Of a stretch of 23,282 bases of DNA, positions 9,663-18,978 are shown in pieces. A program made the position numbers and the translations under genes. The DNA is taken from assembly GCA_037176905.1 (NCBI GenBank), contig JBBBWG010009102.1, positions 1 to 23,282 of the forward strand, in the 5' to 3' direction. Under the pieces are notes generated by a model, which saw nothing but the letters and a program-made list of their open reading frames with translations, was not told the origin of the DNA and made no database searches. The DNA is from Azolla pinnata (taxonomy: Eukaryota; Streptophyta; Polypodiopsida; Salviniales; Salviniaceae). Each line of letters begins with the position of its first letter. The stretch's first letter is position 1.

Positions 9663-12600
9663 CTGCAAACACTAATTGCCATCTAATTAGACTGGCTGCT
9701 GAAGCATGCAGTAAACAAATTGAAGCTGTCTACAGGTAAATGTTGGAAAGGGCATTATGTTAACAACCATGAGGAGTACTGATATTGTCGCCGTCTGGGT
9801 GTGGAGGAATATTTGTACTTGCAGGAGTTGTCGGATTACATATCTTGCAAATGATGACTAGTATGCAAATTGCAATAGCTAGGACCACTGCCCCGGCAAC
9901 CAACCCAATAATCAAGGGAAGCTTCGACGATGAAGATGGAGGTGAGGAGCAATATGCCGCATCATCTGGATTAGTGCATAGAGATGGGTTGCCATCGTAC
10001 CTATTCAGCCATGCACCAGCACGCGAGTAGTATACATATGATTAGATCATAACACGAAATTTTGAGAATTGATGAGGTTTTATACTAATTGATATAATTG
10101 TTCAGTTTTAATTTGCAGCATAGTTTTTAGATGCAATTAGCTGTGCCCCATTTACACCCAAACCCTGCAAAGATCTTGTAACGCTGAACCAAGTTAATCT
10201 CATGAGAACAATATGCAGAAATGAGCAATATATATTATTTACTTTGCTTAATTACTCTAAGCTGCGAACAGGAAAGGATCAGCACAATACTATCCGAATT
10301 ATTAAAATAACTCTTGTCGGAGAACACGAAATGAGGAGAGTACCGTAGAGGCCAGTTGGTAATGAGTGGAGTTATTAATCACCTGAAATTCAGCTGTCCT
10401 ACTTTGGCCATCTGTAGCAGCGACGATGGAATCTTCCCAGTGAAGTTGTTGTTTCGTATATCTCTAATTTGAAACCCATGGAAAACGGCTATTATATTAC
10501 AATATTAATGACCTCATTCACATGGAGTTCTTCTAATATACCTATACATACATATGATCAGTTCTAGAAACAGTAATAAAATATAACTAGGCAATCTATG
10601 AGATCATGATCAATGAAGTTTCACAGCAAGTGTCTCGTGGCTCACAGGTAGGTCAATTTTCGCAATTGTCCAAGCGAGTCGGGGATGGATCCAGTCAGCT
10701 TGTTATTGCTCAAATTCCTGCAGACATCAATGATGGTAAATAATTAGCTACCTTGAGACTACCTTCTGGAACAGCAAAGAATTACTAGATGAGCATTAAG
10801 TCTAGATTGTGAACGGACCGGTGGACAGCCCGCTGTGGTATCTTTTGTATCATGGGACAAATTTTTGGTCTTAGAAGATGGATTAATCCACCCAGATGAA
10901 TCAAGATCATTCTAATCACGGGGTGGGTGCAGATATATTGTACGTTAATGCATTGCATGATTCGTATGTGTAGCATGCTATTTGTTAGCTGTGATCAACG
11001 GGCTTCTGGTGGACAATTCTGTAGGGACCATTTTACGAGTAGTGCTCATAAGATTAAAGCAGGTGCCAATTAGTAATAGCTGGTGCAGTATATTAAGTGG
11101 AAAACGTGGATCTTAGTATATGTTGTTGATGATGATGAACATTTATATACTGCATGCATGCATGATCAACCGTACTTACAGCACTTGGAGGTTCACCAAA
11201 TTGCTGAGATCGGTTGGAAGACTGCCTTCGATTGCATTGCCATCCAAAGAGCTGCAAATTCATTTAGAATAGTTTTGTGATGATCAGAGCGCACAGAATC
11301 TTACCACGTGGGTGATTATTGTGGTCAAAGGTCTAGAACTACCAAAAACAAAACGCCTAACAAGATTATAAATTACATTTTAACACCTACCAAACCTATA
11401 AGAAATTACAAATTATAAACGCCTAGGTTTGAAAAGCAACATGCGATTGATTAACACCAAATCAATCAATTGCGAGTTCAATTAACATCAAATTAACTGA
11501 TTGATTAATGGTAAATTTATACTTGATTAACGCCAAATTAATGTGTTATTCAATTAATTGGATTCTAAAATTACTCATACCTTTTTCAGGTAGTCGAATA
11601 TAGTAAGGGGATCAACTAGTGGGAAGCGATATTTAGCAATAAAACGAATACGAGTGGAATTATTAAAATTTTTAGTAGAAGATCATAAGATGTGGTGTTA
11701 ATTTATAGTTTCTGATGTCCGTAGGCGTTAAATTTTAATTAATAATTCGGTTAGGGTTTTATTTTGGTAATTCTGATCCCATAAATCAAGTTCTGCTGCT
11801 TTGGAATGGTGCGGATCGAATGAGGCGTGCACCATTTGCAGATCAGTGCCCATGCGGCCAGTAAAAGGAACATATCACGTGGTATTCCGTTTTAACGCTC
11901 ACATTTGCACAATTTGATCGAGATTGTTGATGCTGCGCGGGACATTCCCCACGAGATTTGAGTTGGACAATGCTCTGCGCTCAATATATAAGAAGAAGAG
12001 GAAGTTGGTCACCAAGACAGGCAGCAGCATTATTTAACCATGGAAGCACTAGAATGTGGCGGGAATGCTCATATAAATTCGACGTGCGATCGGTATGTCA
12101 CGCAACTCACATGGAAAGCACTCTGGTGGGGACGATGTCTTGGCCCGTACAGTTGATCCACGGATACTTGTACGCCACCGGCAAGCACGGATCGCCCGAA
12201 AATCTGCCCAACTGACCGGAGAAGGCGCTCGTAATCCCGCCGATTCCCGCAACTGCAGTCCGAACCAAATTAATTACAAGAGGCCGATTAGCAAAAATAT
12301 TGTGTGTCCAAAGATTTCAAACGATTTAAATTAGGTGCCTAGTGAGGTTGACCGACCGTCGACGGGGGAGGTGGGCGGGGCCATGGGATCGTCGAGGAGC
12401 TGGAGGATCTCTGCGGCCGCGATGAACGGGGGGAACATGGATGTCGAAGTGGCCGTTCCATTGATGGTGATCGAAGAGTAGGGTCCGAGAGGATTTCGAG
12501 TGGAGATCCCCTCGGCATTGTACAGGCCATAGTCTTTGAAGACGTCGAGGGCTGTGTACACTACCTTCCCGTTGACAGAGATGTCAAACACGCGCAGGCC

Positions 12601-13919
12601 CACCGCATTGACCCTCGGGTCGATCTCCGCGAAGAAGAGCGCCAGAAAGTACTTGTGCGGGCGCCCATCGGCTAGTACAGTCGGTTGGTAGTACCAGTAT
12701 GTCGCTGGTGCTACGAAGCTCGTCTGCACCACGGCGACGGGCACATAATCATTGAAGCTCGACAACCCTATCGACCTGCTTGTCCGGTTCACATCGCCCC
12801 CACTGTACGTATCCCACAACCGGTCGAGCGTGTCGTCAGGATACCTGGTGCGATACGGCCTCGGGTCAATCGATAAGACATGTAATTTGATCGGGATGAG
12901 ATCACGATCACAGATCGTAAACAGTCTCTTTCATGCAATACAATGATAATCAAAATACCGGATGGCAGGAGGCGCAGTTGTAGCGGCGCCGAAATCCGAT
13001 CGCTCTGTCCGTCGGAGGGCCGTGTTCGTACTGTTCACCATCTTCACCGACGTGAGATCGTTGGGCAGCGGCCGGAGCTCGAGGGCGCTGACGAAGGGAG
13101 CGTCGCTGGTGCCGCCGGAATCTGCCGCTGAGAAGCACACGGAGACGGACGTGCTGCCGTTCTGCACGCGCACGTACATCTCCTCCGTCAACGGGTCGCT
13201 CTGCGGAAGGCTGATGCTGATCTGCGCCCCTGCGTACGTGTCCACGATCATGCGGAAGCTGATGGTGCCCGGCACGCGCGTCCTGTACAGCGTGGTCGTG
13301 GCAGCCGTGCCGTACCAGAAACTGGCGCGGATGAGGTAGTACGCGTTGCTGACTGCCGGCAGCACGTAGCAGAACTTGGACGCGGATGTGCCGGAGCTGC
13401 TGGTACTCGTGCCATTGAAGTAGCGCAGCGTCTGGAACTTCTGGCCGCCTGTCTTGTCGGTCGTCGGTGGGCTCACAGCCGCCGTTGACGACCACCTCCC
13501 GATGTCCGGCGTGAAGGCCGCGTCCGGCGTCCATACGATGCCTATTGCGTCGGTGTATTCCGTCGTCCTCGACGATCCGCAGTCGATGCTCAGGAAGCCT
13601 AATCATCATTGTACAGAAATATCGTGAATCAATTACTTGCAGCCATCGTCGTCATCGTCGTCATCGTCGTCGTGAATGGTTTCTGATTACCAGCTAACAC
13701 ATCCAAAACAAAAAAAGAAAGAAAGAAAGGAAACATATCGAAGGTGGTGGTAACCCATATATATATATATATCGATTATGATTGGCATCAGTGAAGTGGA
13801 TCTCATGTGAGCAGAATAGACTGACCATTAGCAGATTGGGCGGCAGAGGGATTGATGTGAAGGATTGTGGCTATCAAACCACATGAAGCGAGAACATAGA
13901 GGTGGACACTAGACACCAT
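7838..13919 (-). CDS. Gene B: complete malectin-like/LRR receptor kinase, non-RD, 949 aa, 14 exons
   Basis: A type I plasma-membrane receptor kinase of the LRR-I type. Exons: 13919-13826, 13598-12959, 12844-12357, 12252-12111, 11251-11180, 10717-10646, 10463-10383, 10000-9768, 9662-9445, 9348-9225, 9104-9030, 8859-8658, 8400-8256 and 8101-7838. All splice phases agree and the sum is 2,850 nt including the stop, i.e. 949 residues, a normal length for the family. Order of parts: signal peptide 1-28, malectin-like domain 32-407, GDPC at 427-430, three LRRs about 455-530, membrane helix 557-581, kinase about 638-910. The start is the only ATG ahead of a hydrophobic leader joined in phase to GFLSIDCG. 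The weakest junctions are the donors at 9767 and 8657. No stop or frameshift was found, so the gene is probably functional. The ligand is unknown. Confidence 0.92.
9768..11251 (-). other. Gene B exons 5-8: three LRRs and transmembrane segment
   Basis: Two LRR exons of exactly 72 nt (11251-11180 and 10717-10646) each encode one 24-residue repeat: [19 protein letters not shown] and [20 protein letters not shown] third (10463-10383, 81 nt) encodes [19 protein letters not shown] and the start of the cap. All three enter and leave in phase 2, the usual LRR intron position. Exon 8 (10000-9768) starts RYDGNPSLC, the cysteine cap typical of this family, then PPSSSSK, then an uninterrupted hydrophobic helix (residues 557-581, [17 protein letters not shown]...), then a Pro/Thr-rich juxtamembrane tail. 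Confidence 0.9.
11342..11780 (-). mobile_element. Small terminal-inverted-repeat element in gene B intron 4
   Basis: The left end (TACCAAAAACAAAACGCCTA at about 11340) and the right end (reading TACCAAAATAAAACCCTAAC on the other strand, about 11778) are imperfect inverted repeats of about 45 bp, with sub-terminal AACGCCT or AACACCT motifs. The body is AT-rich and non-coding. This is a MITE-like non-autonomous DNA transposon, and a relative sits in intron 2 of gene C. The target-site duplication is not clear. Strand is nominal. Confidence 0.6.
12111..13919 (-). other. Gene B ectodomain exons 1-4: signal peptide, malectin-like domain, GDPC
   Basis: Exon 1 (13919-13826) gives a leader rich in Leu, Ile and Ala ending PSAAQSAN. 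Exon 2 (13598-12959, 640 nt) opens GFLSIDCG and carries [26 protein letters not shown] and LELRPLPND. Exon 3 (12844-12357) has [25 protein letters not shown] and AAAEILQLL, all usual landmarks of plant malectin-like domains (Malectin_like family). Exon 4 (12252-12111) has [20 protein letters not shown] is the motif next to which the malectin-like part of SYMRK is cleaved off. Exons 2 and 3 are clearly GC-rich compared with the introns and the kinase exons. Confidence 0.92.
13640..13775 (-). repeat. Microsatellites in gene B intron 1
   Basis: A CATCGTCGT-type trinucleotide run (13644-13674) and an (AT)n run (13757-13772) lie in the 227-bp first intron. They do not touch the donor at 13825-13824 or the acceptor at 13600-13599. 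Confidence 0.8.
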
Positions 13920-14960
13920 GACGAGGCCGGCCGCGATGATATCGTCCGGATCAGTACCCGATCAGCACAGTGGATCGATTTGGGGGCTGCGGGAGATCGA
14001 TCATTTATTAAGCGGACGGCAGATCATTCTTTGAAACATCTACGTAATGGTGCACACGATCACCGCGTCATGATGTATAGGAAAAATGGTATAGAAATTG
14101 GGTCTACCCAAAGCTGGCTCCTTCTTTCGTTGAAATTTGGAGGCAGCAGCGGCAGCAGCAGAAGAAGAAGAAGAAGAAGAAGAAGAAGAAGCAGAAGAAG
14201 AAGAAGAATGAAGAATGAAGGATATGGCCCAACATGTTTGATATAATACAAAGGCCAGCGCAGCTGACAATGCATCCGAGAAGCGCAACTAGATTTGCAC
14301 GATCCATAATTATATTGTTCCACGCCATGCCAATTTCATAATTAGATCTTCCATTTGGCGAGCCTATAACTTTTCAGAAGCAGCTCAATATGATCTGTTC
14401 CCTCGTCATTCTCTTCCAATTAATTATCTGGCGGGCATGCCGGCGCCTTTGTAGCTGCAAATCCTCTAACGACCCACTACTTGAAACAACGTTTCTCTAT
14501 GATCCTTGTACAATATGTTGAATTATACGTCCATGATTTGACATATTCTAGTTTTGTGCATCTGGCCATGCATTTATAATAATGGAAATCCTATGGTTCG
14601 TTATATAATTCCTTGATCAACAGAAGCACAGAAGCAAATTATACGATCGATCATGATCGTCCGTCGAAAGGCGCAATCAAATCTAGCCTGTGTGGATAAT
14701 GTGATTAATGCAGCTCTTGAATCGGAACCACATCCAATCTAGAAAGACAAGTGCAATAACCGAATATTAATCGATTCTAATTGCAGTAGTTCAAAGCTCC
14801 ACTACAAGGTGCGCAAAGCTTTCATGGCTAATTCGATTCACTTGCAAATCAATAATGCATAATTCCAATCCTAATCTCAGCCCTCCCTTGTAGTGTATAT
14901 ATATCCATCTAGTATAATATATAGCATGAATCCAACATATTGCGGTGCGGGAAGAATGCC
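13920..14960. promoter_or_regulatory. Upstream region of gene B (minus-strand promoter), elements not defined
   Basis: This lies immediately 5' of the gene B start on the minus strand and must hold its promoter and 5' UTR. I see no convincing TATA box at a fixed distance. The main visible feature is the trinucleotide run at 14143-14208, which reads as TTC/TGC on the gene strand about 225-290 bp before the start codon. Pyrimidine-rich runs of this kind are common in plant 5' regions. The remainder is AT-rich without genes. Confidence 0.45.
14143..14208 (+). repeat. GCA then GAA trinucleotide microsatellite
   Basis: A short GCA-rich run (14143-14160) passes into a nearly pure GAA run (14161-14208) with one GCA interruption. 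Open frames across it encode only poly-Ser, poly-Leu, poly-Phe or poly-Arg and are artefacts. Confidence 0.95.
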
Positions 14961-15129
14961 ATTGTCAAGTAGTTGAAGCTAGGGAAGGATCTTTGTGGCC
15001 ACAATGTGTATGGCATTGGTTGCCAATTAATTCAACCCGATCTGACACCCCGTATACCTTACTAGAATACCCTAACAAGTCCATTGAAACCCATGTGTTA
15101 GTATACAACATAAAATAAGTGAAGAGCTA

Positions 15130-15600
15130 ACCCAAAAACCAGTTGCCTTATGCCAATTTATCAATGCACTAGATCAGGCGGTGCAAAAGACCCGTAAAAC
15201 TTGCTTAGGCCTTTATGTAGGTTTTCAAACCGGAAACATGAGGTTCTAATTTGCATGTATACAATGCCGAAAAAATAAAGAAACAAAAAAAGGGTTAGTG
15301 GACAGCCTTGTCTTATGGACCTTGTTATGGAAAAAGTTCTCCATTCAGCCACCCAGTAATACCTTGCTTGTTGCTGATGTATCCAAGGATGAAATACCAA
15401 CTTCAATCCAATTTTCTCCAAACCCAAGTCTGAGAAGCGTTCCTTATTAAAAAATCCCATCTCAGTCTTGATTCAAATGGTTTAGTGTGTCTTTGCGAGG
15501 ATACAACCTCTTCAATGTCTTTTAAACCAAGTTGTAGAACTTGGATCTTAGTCTAGTGGACAAAACATGTCCTACTATGATTCATATAAAAGATTGGTAT
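15130..15600 (-). mobile_element. LINE (L1-like) reverse-transcriptase fragment, decayed
   Basis: On the minus strand, 15460-15161 encodes a 99-residue stretch containing ITRSIRQGCPLTLFLFL (about 15325-15275). This is the plant LINE reverse-transcriptase block that normally reads RQGCPLSPxLF. Just before it, in another frame, RWDFLI fits the usual DRVEWDFL block, so there is a frameshift near 15450. Upstream codons (15460-15600) contain further stops. The YxDD catalytic block and both element ends are missing. This is a dead fragment; the 3' side would lie toward lower coordinates (14960-15130), where I see only AT-rich sequence. Confidence 0.75.
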
Positions 15601-15830
15601 TCTGTTTCTTGTATCTTCAAAGAGGATCAAACCCATTAGGTGATGATGGCTACACAACTTAGTTTTTCTTTATAATAATCACTTCAAAATGTGTTATCCC
15701 TAGTTAAAACACTAGAATCAAGTACTTATATTTGCATATTTCTATATATTGCATAGGGTGCCTAGATGTCTGAATTCCTTTCATGCTAGTAATTTGGATG
15801 ATATAATTAGTGTAAAAAGTGTCTTACTTG
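15601..15830. other. AT-rich spacer between LINE fragment and inverted-repeat element
   Basis: No open frame, repeat or motif that I can name is visible here. It may contain more decayed 5' LINE sequence. Confidence 0.4.
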
Positions 15831-16421
15831 CTAATATAAGCTAATTTGCAATTATGTTGCAGTAAATAGAGCGTCTATGTTATAGCAATGTTGTGGCCAA
15901 ATGTGTAGTAAATATCCGATTTTGTTACAAGTTTGCCATGAATTTTAATACTTCTGTTATCGCGCGTTTAGTATTTCAAGGTATTGGCAAGTTTGCCATG
16001 CATTTTGCCACGATATTTGTTCAGCAAAAGCTCAAAAAAATGGGTAGCAAAATTCGTGGCAACGGACATAAAAATTTTGCTGTATAGTTGTCACGAATAT
16101 TGTCGTAAATTATCTCATGAATTTTTACAAGAGGCCTATCTAAGACTATTCATGTGGGATACTTTCACTTCTTACTTGTCTATCTCTTCTTATACACATT
16201 GATTTGTTTATGCATACATACAGGCATATTGATTTTTACCAGCAAGCATACCTGCATATTCATCAATATATACATCCATATTCACTTGTATATGGATATA
16301 AGATAGATGCATATGTATCTGTATATGCATATATACATGCATATACACCTATATATGGATAGATAGATGCATATTCATCTATATATGCATACATACATGC
16401 ATATTCACCTATATATGTGTG

Positions 16422-16466
<45 letters not shown>

Positions 16467-16983
16467 TCACCTAAAATTGCATACATACATGTATATTCAC
16501 CTAAAATTGCATACATACATGTATATTCACCTATATATGTATGCATACATACATTTTCCCCTGTATATGCATACATACATACATGTACACATAAATTATA
16601 TTCTTATATTTATGTATGTTTACATGTACATGTAGTTGTATATGTATATGTAGATGTATAGACACATTTTGATCTGTAGATGGATAGGTAAATGGATATT
16701 AAAAATTTTGGAATATAATAATAAGGAGATATTTATTGTATAATTCTATGTTGGATTGATTGGGTAGACCACTTGATTTTTTCAAATGTTCAAAGTTTGC
16801 TTGAGACATAGTGGTGTAGTAAATATGCAATATGGTCGTGACAATTTCACAATAACAAGTGCATCTATATTGTTGTAACGAACTTGCAGCAAAATTGGAT
16901 CTTTACTGCAAATTTTGCCGCAACGTTGCTACAACATAGACACTATGTTTACTACAACATAACTACAAATTAGCTTATATTAG
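15831..16983. mobile_element. Foldback / terminal-inverted-repeat element of about 1.15 kb
   Basis: The left arm starts CTAATATAAGCTAATTTG at 15831 and the right arm ends with its complement at 16983. Pairing extends inward for at least 100-130 bp: TGTTGCAGTAAA, GTCTATGTTATAGCAATGTT and GATTTTGTTACAAGTTTG all find imperfect complements between 16870 and 16970. The interior has no transposase; it is largely minisatellite. The structure fits a non-autonomous Mutator-like or foldback DNA transposon. I could not find a convincing target-site duplication. Confidence 0.75.
16210..16665 (+). repeat. TATA/CATA minisatellite with (TA)n core inside the foldback element
   Basis: Degenerate units of about 30-35 bp recur, built from GCATACATACATG plus ATATTCACCTA. 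An uninterrupted (TA)n run lies at about 16428-16461. The two units after it (near 16465-16530) are almost identical (CACCTAAAATTGCATACATA). A further unit recurs outside the element at 17068-17120. Open frames here encode only Tyr/Ile/His repeats. Confidence 0.9.
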
Positions 16984-16990
16984 TACCAGT

Positions 16991-17067
16991 GAATTTTGCC
17001 GCAACATTGCTGCAACATAGACACTATGTTTAGTACTGCAACATCGCTACAAATTAGCTTATATTAG
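16991..17067 (+). repeat. Extra tandem copy of the element's right terminal arm
   Basis: This 77-bp piece repeats the outer part of the right arm (TTTGCCGCAAC, ACATAGACACTATGTTTA, AATTAGCTTATATTAG) in the same orientation, only 8 bp beyond the first copy. The element therefore has one left arm and two right arms. Confidence 0.85.
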
Positions 17068-17397
17068 TATGTATTCACTTGTATATGCATACCTACATGC
17101 ATATTCATATAAATATTCATCATAACAACCCTTCGGCATTTGCTCTTCCAAATCTTCTATCTACAAGTCATCGCACAAAGTAACTCTCAAGAACACAATT
17201 ATTTCTTCTATATAACTTTGACAAGAAAAGAGGTCTCTTGAGAGGCTAGAAACTACTCCCTTGTATTGGCTACTTGATACCTTTAATCTCTCGCTCTCTA
17301 CAGCTCTCAAACAATGACGTTGCCGTTGTCGATGATCAGCTAATATTGTTACAAGAGCCAATAATTAAAATCACGTGTTGAACTGATCCATTTCGAT
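17068..17397. other. Spacer left of the right-hand duplicated block
   Basis: It begins with a stray minisatellite unit (to about 17120) and continues as unremarkable AT-rich DNA. None of the five other kinase exons of gene A can be found here, so the duplicated block starts inside the last intron of A. Confidence 0.5.
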
Positions 17398-17760
17398 GGT
17401 AATTATATAATTGGCTGGACGACATGTGGTAAACAAAAGCTGAAGAGTGTCAGACATTGCCGATCCGTGGCTTCAGGGTAACTATGATACATCATCAAAG
17501 CATCTACTGCTAAAGGTTGCCTAGGCATGCATCAAACCTAGTGCGGTGCCTAGGCATGCATCACACCTAGTGCGGTGGCTAGCGAAGTACGCACAGCGTA
17601 GGACATTAATGAGAAGCGTGTGTGATGACATCTTCCGAGCTTGCACTTTCTATACTGGTGCTAGCTCCGGCATCATGATCAGGATGATGCTAGCCGATAT
17701 GACTGGCATTGATCAGTCAAGAAATATTGCGCTCCAACCACCATATTGATCGGATAATGT
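17398..17760 (+). pseudogene. D: decayed copy of the last kinase exon of gene A
   Basis: It matches 3955-4270. The exon equivalent starts at about 17425 (GTGGTAAACAAAAGC against GTGGTAAGCAAAAGC), but the splice acceptor has changed from ACAGG to ACATG, so the AG is lost. Stop codons appear in the old frame (for example TGA at about 17440 and TAG near 17522). A 29-bp tandem duplication lies at 17518-17576. Traces of the C-lobe remain (GNYDTSS, then AQRRTLMRSVCDDIFRA). No other kinase exon accompanies it. Non-functional. Confidence 0.85.
17518..17576 (+). repeat. 29-bp tandem duplication in relic D
   Basis: Two adjacent copies of a unit beginning TGCCTAGGCATGCATCA and ending CCTAGTGCGG differ by a single base. 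Copy A at about 4081-4109 has the unit once, so the duplication arose in D after the block was copied. Confidence 0.9.
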
Positions 17761-18353
17761 ACGCTCCTGGATTTATTACATAGTGTGATTACTACACTTT
17801 CGTGCTCATGTATACATACAGATCATAAACTACTGCATGTAATTAACGGTTGCTTACAGGCATGATTAGCAACCACATTGACAACGCATACATACATAGA
17901 TCCGTGTTGTAGAAACATAATACACGCCATGCAAATAAATTGCGATTAATTACAGGATAGAGAATCTGTCGTGGCTGCAAATCAGTACCTAGGTTGCAGA
18001 GAAACAGATCAAGCACAAGGCTATATGTATGTCATACATGGAGTAGATTTGCAATGTGTTGTTGAAATTGTGACCTTTTATAGCCAAAGTTGTTGGTTTA
18101 CCAACCTAACAGGAAGTTGTAAGAGTTAATTACCCAAGTAAATAATTAAACTACTAGCTAACTAAAAACTAGTAGTTAAAAAACAAGTAGTTAAAAAACA
18201 AGTAACCTGCAGTTGAGTAAGGTCGTGACTTTAATAAGTTCAGTTAGTTACAATGTAACAACTAACCTTTAACTTCTAGTAAGACCCGTGGATCAATACG
18301 GCTTTCACTATCAGAAGTGGGCGAATTTGTTACAGAATAATTCACTTTAAAAT

Positions 18354-18632
18354 TCAAGGGATGACTAGCTGCAGAAGTAGGCGATCAGCCAGCTGCACAT
18401 TGACCTCCATATACACCATCCGGCCTGTAATATTACAAAACATGGTTGCTGTATGACGACGTGCTTTGCGACCAAGCTTACTAATCCAATATTGAGGAAT
18501 GTCGAAATGTAAGCTGCAATCCAAGCTGAAGACGTGGGAGTGGGGATCAGGTGCAGGTTCGACCTTTAAAATTGAAAGGACGTGGAGGACGAGACGGAAT
18601 TTTTTATCAACTTTGATCCGATCCAGCAGCAC
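18354..18632 (-). other. Open frame of 92 codons upstream of gene C, doubtful
   Basis: It runs divergently from gene C, starting about 350 bp before the C start codon. The predicted protein contains DRIKVDKKFRLVLHVL and GRMVYMEVNVQLADRLLLQL and resembles nothing I know. The paralogous region (about 6130-6400) keeps the same reading over pieces such as CNITGRMVYMEVNVQL with several silent changes, but has a stop where this copy has CAA and further frame breaks. It may be a fragment of an older coding exon, a small divergent gene, or chance. I favour a fragment. Confidence 0.3.
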
Positions 18633-18939
18633 GCAAAAACAAATATGGAGCGATTCGTTGACATCGATGGTGGATCAGAATAAACATTTATCTCGTCGGA
18701 TTAACTTAGGCCGACCTAATTTGGATCAGGCTTACTTACAATATATAATTGTCATCAGAGGATTGGCACTAAGCTGCTGCAAATCCCCAACCGGCGGCCA
18801 AACACACACAATATTTATACATACCCAATAATTCTCTTCATCTAATTAGTGGGCTGCAGCCACAATCATCTCGCTAACAATATCGATCATCGAAACCTTG
18901 TAGTTTCCGACTGTACTACTGATCATCAGCGCCTGTACA

Positions 18940-18946
18940 TATATAA
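18940..18946 (+). promoter_or_regulatory. TATATAA motif before gene C start, doubtful
   Basis: A TATATAA motif sits 39 bp before the ATG of gene C. It lies in a small insertion that the C-prime copy lacks (CCTGTACATATATAA... against CCTGCACC...). It is too near the start codon for a normal plant TATA box unless the 5' UTR is only a few bases long, so its function is doubtful. Confidence 0.25.
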
Positions 18947-18978
18947 TAATAAAGAGCTACTTGCAGGATTGGATCAGG

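Noticed and set aside
10130..10180. Possible extra exon after the third LRR of gene B (acceptor TTTGCAG near 10165)
   Set aside because: It gives a stop after a few codons, whereas the acceptor at 10002-10001 joins in phase to the conserved YDGNPSLC cap.
12943..13609. Long open frames on the plus strand and in the alternative minus frame over the malectin exon
   Set aside because: They are shadows caused by the high GC of gene B exon 2; the true frame joins exons 1 and 3 in phase and shows malectin motifs.
14040..14328. Overlapping open frames on both strands across the trinucleotide run
   Set aside because: They encode only poly-Ser, poly-Leu, poly-Phe or poly-Arg from the GAA/GCA microsatellite and have no conserved flank.
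16417..16661. Two Tyr/Ile/His-rich open frames
   Set aside because: They are direct translations of the TATA/CATA minisatellite; no homologous protein type is known to me.
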